Below are positions 1-4,624 of a DNA stretch of 5,154 bases, in pieces; position 1 is the stretch's first letter, and the number at the start of each line of letters is the position of its first letter. Origin of the DNA: Acholeplasmataceae bacterium UBA5617 (lineage in GTDB: Bacteria > Bacillota_I > Bacilli_A > Acholeplasmatales > Acholeplasmataceae); the NCBI GenBank assembly GCA_002424575.1, contig DIKN01000090.1, positions 1 through 5,154 of the forward strand, in the 5' to 3' direction. The position numbers and the translations under genes were made by a program. The notes below the pieces were generated by a model. It did no database searches. It worked only from the letters and a program-made list of their open reading frames with translations, and had not been told where the DNA came from.

Positions 1-186
1 TGCATTGACCATACGTTCATAACGATCTAATGACATGCCTGGTGAAATCAGCGATTTCATCCACGATGGAATCATCAAAAACATGGGAATGAGCAAGAGA
101 TAAAGGATGACGCGCGGCCACTTATCTTTCATAAAAAAAACCGCTAAGGGAGGTTTTGTTAAACTTGTTGTCAATCTCTTAAACAT
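1..186 (-). CDS. Partial membrane protein, N-terminal 62 residues (DUF1189-like, tentative)
   Basis: The open frame begins at an ATG (184-186 on the minus strand) preceded by a strong Shine-Dalgarno AAGGAG (195-200) about eight bases upstream, and runs off the left edge without a stop. The translated start (MFKRLTTSLTKPPLAVFF...) has a basic amphipathic N-terminus, then a hydrophobic stretch at about residues 26-43 (VILYLLLIPMFLMIPSWM), consistent with a first transmembrane helix with its N-terminus in the cytoplasm. The pattern of a short basic lead, a Pro-containing segment, a Phe-rich patch and then an early hydrophobic helix resembles DUF1189 membrane proteins of Bacillota, whose function is unknown. 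Only 62 residues are visible, so the family call is weak, but the gene itself is well supported by its start signals. It is divergent from mnmL and has its own promoter candidate. Confidence 0.6.
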   Translation of the reverse strand, partial: MFKRLTTSLTKPPLAVFFMKDKWPRVILYLLLIPMFLMIPSWMKSLISPGMSLDRYERMVNA

Positions 187-205
187 GCCTTCAACTCCTT
201 GTGTC

Positions 206-222
206 TTATTATAACATAATAA
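206..222. repeat. AT-rich perfect inverted repeat in the divergent promoter region
   Basis: TTATTAT-AAC-ATAATAA is a perfect 7-base inverted repeat with a 3-base centre. It covers the minus-strand -10 element and would also supply a CATAAT -10-like hexamer (215-220) for rightward transcription into mnmL, though no good -35 is visible for that direction. It may be a shared bidirectional promoter core, an operator, or simply AT-rich sequence. Confidence 0.35.
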
Positions 223-237
223 ACCTTCATGTGATAA
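208..237 (-). promoter_or_regulatory. Promoter candidate for the leftward membrane-protein gene
   Basis: On the minus strand there is a perfect -10 TATAAT (208-213) with an extended -10 TG one base upstream (TGTTATAAT). A weak -35, TTATCA (232-237, four of six matches to TTGACA), lies 18 bases upstream. The -10 ends only a short distance before the Shine-Dalgarno at 195-200, giving a leader of roughly 15-20 bases. The extended -10 compensates for the poor -35, which is common in Gram-positive bacteria. Confidence 0.6.
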
Positions 238-255
238 AATGATGATGGTGAAACT

Positions 256-1200
256 ATGAATTTGATGAATCATGAAAAACATTATAATACGCTACACAAC
301 TACTATCTTCAGACCTATCAAAAGAAGGTTTTTAAAATTGCCCTCAATGGAGGATTCACGTGCCCCAATATTGATGGAACGGTCGCAACTGGTGGATGCA
401 CCTTTTGTTCCTATATGGGCAGTGGTGATTTTGCTGGAAATAAACTTGAACCTTTGAAGGTCCAATTTGAAAAAATCAAATCCATGATGCATCAAAAATG
501 GGAAGAAGGTTATTACATAGCTTATTTTCAAGCCAATACCAATACACACGCACCTTTAGAACGTTTAAAAGCACTCTACGAAGAAGCGATTACGCTTGAC
601 CCACACATTGTTCTTCTTTCGATTGGAACGCGTCCTGATGTATTACCCGATGATGTCATCGAGTATCTAGGTGAATTAAACACGCGCATGCCTGTTCAAA
701 TTGAATTAGGTTTACAAACCATACATCAGGTCACTTCCGATTTAATCAACCGTGCTCATGATCTCGCTTGTTTTGATGATGCGGTTAAAAGATTACGTCA
801 AAAAAAGATTGAGGTCGTTGTCCATATCATCAATGGTTTACCTTTTGAAACCAAACAGATGATGATTGAAACCATCAAACATCTCAATACGCTCGATATT
901 CAAGGTATCAAAATTCATATGTTACACCTGATGGAAAAAACTAAAATGGGCTATCAATACAAGAAAAACCCTTGGAAATTGATGACTTTAGAAGATTATG
1001 TGGATGTCACGGTTGAACAGATCGGATGGTTGCGTAAAGATATTATCATCCACCGGTTAACAGGTGATGCACCACAAGCGATGTTGATTGCTCCCGATTG
1101 GACAAAAAAGAAATTTGTTGTCACCAATGAAATTGATAAAAAAATGCGCCATATGAATTTATGGCAAGGTGATTATGATGAAAAAGAACGTCTTGCTTGA
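256..1200 (+). CDS. mnmL: MnmL (YtqA/TIGR01212 family) radical SAM protein, tRNA wobble-uridine modification
   Basis: This 314-residue protein matches the Elp3-like radical SAM family TIGR01212 (B. subtilis YtqA, of similar length). The [4Fe-4S] cysteines are C36, C48 and C51, with the wide C-x11-C-x2-C spacing and GGCTFC context of this family, followed by GSGDFAG (55-61). Other family blocks visible are FQANTNT (91-97), IGTRPD (123-128), ELGLQT (150-155), INGLPFET (192-199) and HRLTGD (266-271). From published work on Gram-positive bacteria, MnmL acts on cmnm5(s2)U34 of tRNA to give nm5(s2)U, the substrate of MnmM. The next gene encodes MnmM and overlaps it by 23 bases, so the two are co-transcribed. 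The start is the ATG at 256 with a modest GGTGA (247-251) four bases upstream; an in-frame ATG at 265 is possible but worse spaced. The protein is cytoplasmic. The family call is very secure; the biochemical role is transferred from homologues. Confidence 0.93.
   Translation: MNLMNHEKHYNTLHNYYLQTYQKKVFKIALNGGFTCPNIDGTVATGGCTFCSYMGSGDFAGNKLEPLKVQFEKIKSMMHQKWEEGYYIAYFQANTNTHAPLERLKALYEEAITLDPHIVLLSIGTRPDVLPDDVIEYLGELNTRMPVQIELGLQTIHQVTSDLINRAHDLACFDDAVKRLRQKKIEVVVHIINGLPFETKQMMIETIKHLNTLDIQGIKIHMLHLMEKTKMGYQYKKNPWKLMTLEDYVDVTVEQIGWLRKDIIIHRLTGDAPQAMLIAPDWTKKKFVVTNEIDKKMRHMNLWQGDYDEKERLA
1166..1173 (+). promoter_or_regulatory. Ribosome binding site of mnmM inside the mnmL coding region
   Basis: AAGGTGAT lies inside the last codons of mnmL and is complementary to the 16S 3' end. 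It leaves four bases before the ATG at 1178. An upstream in-frame GTG (1169) lies within this site itself and so is an unlikely start; the ATG at 1175 is too close. The site therefore decides the start and indicates translational coupling to mnmL. Confidence 0.65.
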
Positions 1201-1729
1201 ACAAGCACATGCCCTTTTAGTACCTTTGATCTCGAAAGATGATGTTGTCTGTGATATGACCATGGGAAACGGACATGATACACTCTTTTTATCAACATTA
1301 GCTAAAGTGGTCTATGCGTTTGACATTCAGCAAAAAGCTTTAGACAACACATCGATGAAAATTGAAGGGCTCGACCATGTTCATCTCATTTTAGATAGCC
1401 ATGAACACGTGTTAAACTATGTTCAAGACTTTAAAGGTGCAATCTTTAACTTAGGATACCTCCCGCAAGGAAATCCACATATTACAACCATGACCGACAC
1501 CACGTTAAAGACCCTTAACCTTCTGGTTCATCATATGAAAAAAGGTGATTTCATCCAGTTAGTCATCTATCCTGGCCATGATGAGGGTTATAAAGAAAGT
1601 CAAGCGATTGATGCTTGGATATTGACGCTCTCACCTCATGTGTTTCAAATCACAACCACACATTTTTTAAATGAAACAGCAAGACCCCCTTATCTTTATA
1701 TGATTTACAAAACAAAAGACGAAAGCTGA
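1178..1729 (+). CDS. mnmM: MnmM (YtqB family) SAM-dependent tRNA nm5(s2)U34 methyltransferase
   Basis: This 183-residue class I methyltransferase of the YtqB type is close to the usual family length. The glycine-rich SAM-binding motif I is D26-x-T-x-GNG-x-DT (26-35), and the acidic end of the second strand is D49 in AFDIQ. The family signature NLGYLPQGNP (91-100) stands at motif IV, with YPGHDEG (131-137) and a C-terminal ARPPYLYMIYK segment after it. In Gram-positive bacteria that lack MnmC, MnmM methylates nm5(s2)U34 to mnm5(s2)U, completing the step prepared by MnmL. The gene overlaps mnmL by 23 bases, so it is translated from the same mRNA. The start at ATG 1178 is chosen from the Shine-Dalgarno at 1166-1173; GTG 1169 would add three residues. 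The stop lies in the loop of the downstream terminator hairpin. Nothing is missing from the catalytic motifs. Confidence 0.92.
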   Translation: MKKNVLLEQAHALLVPLISKDDVVCDMTMGNGHDTLFLSTLAKVVYAFDIQQKALDNTSMKIEGLDHVHLILDSHEHVLNYVQDFKGAIFNLGYLPQGNPHITTMTDTTLKTLNLLVHHMKKGDFIQLVIYPGHDEGYKESQAIDAWILTLSPHVFQITTTHFLNETARPPYLYMIYKTKDES

Positions 1730-1745
1730 TAGCTTCCGTCTTTTT
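1714..1745. terminator. Bidirectional intrinsic terminator between mnmM and the lipoprotein gene
   Basis: AAAAGACGAAAGC (1714-1726) pairs with GCTTCCGTCTTTT (1732-1744) around a five-base loop TGATA, with a single A/C mismatch. The rightward T run is 1741-1745. Read leftward, the complement of the A run at 1714-1717 (with more A's beyond 1713) gives TTTTGTTTT, so the same hairpin can stop both convergent transcripts. The mnmM stop codon TGA forms the first bases of the loop. Confidence 0.8.
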
Positions 1746-1750
1746 GATAT

Positions 1751-1771
1751 CCCATAAGGGGGAATTATGGG
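1751..1771. repeat. Perfect inverted repeat spanning the lipoprotein stop codon
   Basis: CCCATAA (1751-1757) and TTATGGG (1765-1771) form a perfect 7-base stem with a G-rich 7-base loop. The lipoprotein stop codon (TAA, read leftward at 1765-1767) lies in the stem. There is no T tract directly after it in either direction, so it is not a terminator on its own. On the leftward mRNA it would sit immediately upstream of the true terminator and could add 3' stability. Confidence 0.5.
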
Positions 1772-2844
1772 CGATTCTTTTGCCAATTTTCAATGCGTTC
1801 TCTGATTTGATCGCGTTGCTGTTGACGTTCTTCAATCACTTCGCGTGCATGATCTGCATGAACTTCATGACGATGTTGGAACATTTCACGAATTTGGGCA
1901 CGAAGTTGTTCGGATTCTACTAAAAATGCTTGACGCAATGAGGTAACCGCTGCATGGAATTCTTCACGAATGGTTGCAAGCGATGCCAATAACGTTTGAA
2001 TTTCAGCTTGAACAGTGACGATGTTAGCTTCAATCTGGGCGATTTCTGCTTCAATCGTTGCCTTATTTTCTTCTAATGCTGCTTCAAGTTCAGCTTCTTT
2101 TGCGACGAGTGTTGTTTGGAGTTCTGCAAGTTCAGCTTCTTTAGCTAAGATTTGAACACGAATAGCTTCCATCTGAGGATAATAGGTATCATACAGTGCT
2201 TGACGATCAGCTAAGAATTCATCTTTTAATGCTTGTGCAACCACTTTCATGTCTTGTCTTGCTTCCTTCAAGATCGCTTGAAGTTCTTCAACACTCAACT
2301 GTAATGCATCTTCTAAAAGAAGTTCGTCACTCACGATAACGGCTTTTTGTGCGAGGAATAAGAAACCTGGAGTAACACCATAACTTTCTGCTTCTGCTAA
2401 AAATTCAGGTGTAAATCCTTTATCTTCGGCACGACCCATCATCATACGATCTTTAAATGCGTTGTTGATGTGTTCTTTAGCACGTTCTTTGATTCGATCA
2501 CCGATCTCAGTATTTTTTGATATAGCAGAGATTTGAACAAAAGCTTCTTCGGCATCGATATCGATGTAACCGAGTTCAATCGCTGTTTCGATGATAAGAT
2601 CCATCGCATCATCAAGTTGCATACCGATGAGATCGAGTTCAGCTAACAAGACTTCGCCATCTTCGTTCAGTGGGTTCGCATAGACCACTTTTTCACGAGG
2701 TGTGATAATCAACTCGATTGAAGGGTTGATATCAAGTGTTAAATAAGTATCCTCTTGTGCATTGGATGATGTCGCACAGGATGCTAGAAAGACTACGGCG
2801 CTTAATAAGATAACAAAACTGAATATCCATTTCATTGATTTCAT
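1765..2844 (-). CDS. Lipoprotein with RsgI-type extracytoplasmic domain and long C-terminal coiled coil
   Basis: This is a 359-residue exported lipoprotein. Residues 1-22 are a signal peptide (basic start, hydrophobic core) ending in the lipobox LASC with lipidated C23. Residues 33 to about 95 match the extracytoplasmic domain of RsgI-like anti-sigma factors: YLTLDINPSIEL (34-45), VVYANPLNEDGEVLL (53-67) and a helix ending in ELGYI (90-94). The segment SYGVTPGFLFLAQKA (154-168) resembles the SPGK-type helix that follows this domain in RsgI proteins. Residues about 195-355 are an Ala/Glu/Gln-rich coiled coil, with AKEAEL repeated at 234 and 248 (two heptads apart), ending in a basic, His-containing tail. 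Unlike RsgI there is no anti-sigma N-terminus or transmembrane helix. The Shine-Dalgarno AAGGAGG (2855-2861) is strong, ten bases from the ATG. It is the last gene of the sigma module, 66 bases after the membrane protein, with its own promoter candidate. Likely role (inference): extracytoplasmic sensor or effector of the sigma circuit. Confidence 0.82.
   Translation of the reverse strand: MKSMKWIFSFVILLSAVVFLASCATSSNAQEDTYLTLDINPSIELIITPREKVVYANPLNEDGEVLLAELDLIGMQLDDAMDLIIETAIELGYIDIDAEEAFVQISAISKNTEIGDRIKERAKEHINNAFKDRMMMGRAEDKGFTPEFLAEAESYGVTPGFLFLAQKAVIVSDELLLEDALQLSVEELQAILKEARQDMKVVAQALKDEFLADRQALYDTYYPQMEAIRVQILAKEAELAELQTTLVAKEAELEAALEENKATIEAEIAQIEANIVTVQAEIQTLLASLATIREEFHAAVTSLRQAFLVESEQLRAQIREMFQHRHEVHADHAREVIEERQQQRDQIRERIENWQKNRP
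2085..2142 (-). repeat. Two 16-base direct repeats, 42 bases apart, within the coiled-coil region
   Basis: CAAGTTCAGCTTCTTT occurs at 2085-2100 and 2127-2142. The offset is 42 bases, or 14 codons, or exactly two heptads, so the repeat encodes AKEAELxEL-type units in register with the coiled coil. This suggests in-frame expansion of the coil by duplication. Confidence 0.7.
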
Positions 2845-2848
2845 TGAT
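2831..2848 (-). repeat. Tandem 9-base duplication at the lipoprotein start codon
   Basis: TTCATTGAT is present twice head to tail (2831-2839, 2840-2848). On the coding strand this is ATCAATGAA twice, placing two in-frame ATG codons (2842-2844 and 2833-2835). The first ATG is ten bases from the Shine-Dalgarno and the second 19, so the first is preferred; either leaves a functional signal peptide. Confidence 0.75.
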
Positions 2849-2869
2849 TTGAAACCTCCTTTTCACTTA

Positions 2870-2899
2870 ATATACAGGCGATACCTGATTTTTATTGGT
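2870..2899 (-). promoter_or_regulatory. Promoter candidate of the lipoprotein gene, same motif as the sigma-gene leader
   Basis: On the minus strand ACCAATAAAA (2890-2899) is followed after 14 bases by GTATAT (2870-2875), 25 bases before the start codon. The same two blocks at the same spacing occur upstream of the sigma gene (4538-4567). There is no TTGACA-like -35, so this is not a good housekeeping promoter. The spacer contains a small inverted repeat, CAGG-CGATA-CCTG (2875-2887, forward strand), which the sigma-gene copy lacks. Its assignment as a promoter is inferred from the conservation and the position. Confidence 0.6.
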
Positions 2900-2910
2900 G
2901 ATTATTGTGT

Positions 2911-4008
2911 TTAAATCATCCCAGAAGTCGTATTGATCCCTCGACCAGTAATAATACGACCCTGTGTGATGGTAAAGGGAATACGCCCTTCAGGTTTGAT
3001 GACAATCGAATACATCGTTGAAGCGGGGAGTTGTAAGATGCGGATGGTGATATCGCCTTCTTCAAGATCGCCATCAAAATCGATAACATAATGAATGGAG
3101 ATGATGCGGCGATTGTCTTCGGTTAGGATACGGAACGTATAGGTTCCTGATGATTCACCTTCCATAAATGTTAAGGTTGCTATCTTGACGCCATCTTGTG
3201 TGGTCAGTTCAATGGACACCTTTTCGATGGAGAGGTTGTTTTGGATCAGTTCAACTTCATAGTAGTGCACATCGTTTTCTTCATGATAATCAAGGACGAC
3301 ATAATTGGACGCATCCTTTTCAGCACGCATGATCAGACCTTTTTCACCCATCTTACCTTCAGCTTCCATCGTGTACTGTTTTTCACCGATGTGTATCTGA
3401 CCTCGAATGACAAAGGCTTTCGTGGTTGGATTGATCTCTTGATTATATGTAATCTCATAATCATCTTCTTGATTCATAAAATCCTTAGTTCTAAAGCGCA
3501 TGCGTCGTGCGTAACCTTGTTGCGTCACTTCCTCATCGACGATGTTAAAATCTGTACTACTTGCATAAAGTTTTTCGATCGTTTCAAGGTATCTGGATAA
3601 ATCACTGAGTTCATCTCGAATCTTATCGTTTCTTTCTTGCGGACCGAACCGTAAAAGTGTCGATACCGATGAATTCGCTAATTCGCTTTCGATGATGTTG
3701 ATCAATGATGTCGTTTGAACACTTGATAAGGCAACGACTGTCTCCAGATTCTCAAGAGCCACACCTTCAGTAGGGGTGGGAATAACGGGATCAGGATAAA
3801 AGGCAAAGACTAAGATGATGATGCTCATCAGCGCGAGTGTTGATATCATCATCGGCTTAAGATGCCATATACGTTTGGGTGATGTGATGACTTCGTCTTG
3901 AATGGTAGGATGTTGTTTCATGTTTTCGATGATCGAGGATGAAAAATTCTTGACGTCAACCGCCATAGCTTTTTGTTTGATATAGTGTTTAAGTTGTTTA
4001 TTCGTCAT
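2911..4008 (-). CDS. Single-pass membrane protein in the anti-sigma position; ectodomain not recognised
   Basis: This 365-residue protein starts at ATG 4006-4008. Residues 1 to about 50 are a charged cytoplasmic segment with predicted helices, 53-71 a hydrophobic transmembrane helix (MMISTLALMSIIILVFAFY), and the remaining roughly 290 residues an external region. The external part opens with a Pro/Thr linker and a helical segment, then is dominated by alternating hydrophobic/charged strands, suggesting a beta-rich fold, and ends in a GRI-repeating tail. There is no zinc-type HxxxCxxC anti-sigma motif and no RsgI-type domain; I do not recognise the ectodomain. Its start overlaps the sigma gene by 11 bases, the usual arrangement of a sigma factor and its anti-sigma partner, and the topology fits: N-terminus inside to hold sigma, ectodomain outside to sense. 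The function is inferred from this context. Upstream GTG 4017 and TTG 4020 starts are in frame but sit within or beside the ribosome binding site. Confidence 0.72.
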   Translation of the reverse strand: MTNKQLKHYIKQKAMAVDVKNFSSSIIENMKQHPTIQDEVITSPKRIWHLKPMMISTLALMSIIILVFAFYPDPVIPTPTEGVALENLETVVALSSVQTTSLINIIESELANSSVSTLLRFGPQERNDKIRDELSDLSRYLETIEKLYASSTDFNIVDEEVTQQGYARRMRFRTKDFMNQEDDYEITYNQEINPTTKAFVIRGQIHIGEKQYTMEAEGKMGEKGLIMRAEKDASNYVVLDYHEENDVHYYEVELIQNNLSIEKVSIELTTQDGVKIATLTFMEGESSGTYTFRILTEDNRRIISIHYVIDFDGDLEEGDITIRILQLPASTMYSIVIKPEGRIPFTITQGRIITGRGINTTSGMI

Positions 4009-4519
4009 GGTTTTCACCAACTTCCATTTTGAGTTTTTTCATGGCTTTGTTGTACAGCCACAGCACAGTTCCTAAAGGTTTTTTCATTATACTCGCAATT
4101 TCTCTAAATTTTAAATCATTGATGACATGCATCGTCACCACTTCACGCTCTGCTAAATCCAAGAGATCAAGAAGTTTCATGATATCATCGGATGCATCCT
4201 CCTCAACCGGAGGTGAAGGAATGGTTTCAAAGATGTCTTCGCTTCGAACCACTTTCTTACGCTCGTTGTAGAGATCAAATGCAAGGTTTCTTGCGATGGC
4301 AGTCAGGTAGGCATACGGGTTTCCACCCTCTTTAAACTGATCAATTTTTTCCAAAAAGCGCATGTAGGTATCTTGTAAGAGGTCTTCTGCAAGGGTTTGA
4401 TCTTTGATAATACCCACGATGCTGAAAAAAACTTGTTGTTTGGTCAACAGGTAAAAGGTCTCAAAATGTGCATAATTTCTGACTTTGAGTTCTTGAATGA
4501 TCGCTTGTATCTGTTCCAT
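3998..4519 (-). CDS. ECF-type RNA polymerase sigma factor
   Basis: This 173-residue sigma-70 family protein has the size and two-domain layout of an ECF (group 4) factor. Region 2 spans about 18-89: the core-binding helix is DQTLAEDLLQDTYMRFLEKI (41-60 with its lead) and the -10 recognition part NPYAYLTAIARNLAFDLYNERKK (67-89). A Pro/acidic linker (98-112) follows. Region 4 (about 115-165) carries the helix-turn-helix LKFREIASIMKKPLGTVLWLYNKAMKKLK (136-164), which reads the -35. There is no region 1.1 or 3, and it is not SigI-like in length. The start at ATG 4517-4519 has AAGGGG five bases upstream. The following gene overlaps the end by 11 bases and encodes a membrane protein that probably restrains this factor. 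The leader carries a motif shared with the lipoprotein gene, suggesting self-regulation (inference). The ECF subgroup cannot be assigned by eye. Confidence 0.92.
   Translation of the reverse strand: MEQIQAIIQELKVRNYAHFETFYLLTKQQVFFSIVGIIKDQTLAEDLLQDTYMRFLEKIDQFKEGGNPYAYLTAIARNLAFDLYNERKKVVRSEDIFETIPSPPVEEDASDDIMKLLDLLDLAEREVVTMHVINDLKFREIASIMKKPLGTVLWLYNKAMKKLKMEVGENHDE
4014..4018 (-). promoter_or_regulatory. Ribosome binding site of the putative anti-sigma gene, inside the sigma gene
   Basis: GGTGA on the minus strand lies five bases before the ATG at 4006-4008, within the last codons of the sigma gene. It favours that ATG over the in-frame GTG 4015-4017, which overlaps the site, and indicates translational coupling of the two proteins. 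Confidence 0.55.
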
Positions 4520-4537
4520 AATGTCCCCTTACATCTT

Positions 4538-4567
4538 ATATACTGTGAACATCCTCATTTTATTGGT
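4538..4567 (-). promoter_or_regulatory. Promoter candidate of the sigma operon, motif shared with the lipoprotein gene
   Basis: On the minus strand ACCAATAAAA (4558-4567) is followed after 14 bases by GTATAT (4538-4543), 18 bases before the sigma start codon. This two-block motif is repeated exactly upstream of the lipoprotein gene. It lies between the leuS terminator and the sigma Shine-Dalgarno (AAGGGG, 4525-4530), in the only space where a promoter could be. GTATATAAG contains a TATAAG -10-like hexamer, but no TTGACA -35 lies at 16-18 bases, so recognition by the module's own ECF sigma is plausible. Confidence 0.6.
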
Positions 4568-4585
4568 CTAATTCTATTGTAATCT

Positions 4586-4618
4586 AAAAAAAGAAAATAC
4601 CCCATGCATCTGGGGTAT
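4586..4618 (-). terminator. Intrinsic terminator of leuS
   Basis: Read leftward, ATACCCCA (4611-4618) pairs perfectly with TGGGGTAT (4597-4604) around a six-base loop, followed by a long T tract (TTTT-C-TTTTTTT, 4596-4586). It begins six bases after the leuS stop codon. It separates leuS from the sigma operon on the same strand, so the sigma genes need their own promoter. Confidence 0.92.
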
Positions 4619-4624
4619 ATCCAA

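Noticed and set aside
239..259. Six-codon upstream frame (three ATGs, Val, Lys, Leu, stop) whose stop overlaps the mnmL start as ATGA
   Set aside because: It looks like a coupling leader, but there is no Shine-Dalgarno before it and it arises from the repeated GATGATG sequence; likely chance.
292..549. 85-codon minus-strand frame opposite mnmL
   Set aside because: It covers the conserved radical SAM cysteine motif of mnmL on the other strand and has no start signal of its own.
1650..1835. 61-codon minus-strand frame across the convergent gap
   Set aside because: It runs through the terminator hairpin and the ends of two supported genes, with no ribosome binding site.
1765..2844. The coiled-coil lipoprotein as a CpxP/Spy-like periplasmic chaperone
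   Set aside because: The Gln/Arg-rich helical tail recalls Spy/CpxP proteins, but the LTxxQ motif is absent and the N-terminal DINPSIEL/NEDG domain is clearly RsgI-like.
3196..3600. 134-codon open frame on the plus strand inside the putative anti-sigma gene
   Set aside because: It is antisense to a well-supported gene, has no ribosome binding site or recognisable domain, and its Phe/Ile/His-rich composition is typical of a complementary-frame shadow.
4029..4271. 80-codon open frame on the plus strand opposite the sigma factor
   Set aside because: Ser/Arg-rich translation antisense to a clear sigma region 4, with no start signals.
4530..4585. Housekeeping sigma-A promoter for the sigma operon using TATAAG or TAGAAT as -10
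   Set aside because: Neither hexamer has a TTGACA-like -35 at 16-18 bases; the shared ACCAATAAAA-N14-GTATAT motif explains the region better, though a weak sigma-A promoter is not excluded.
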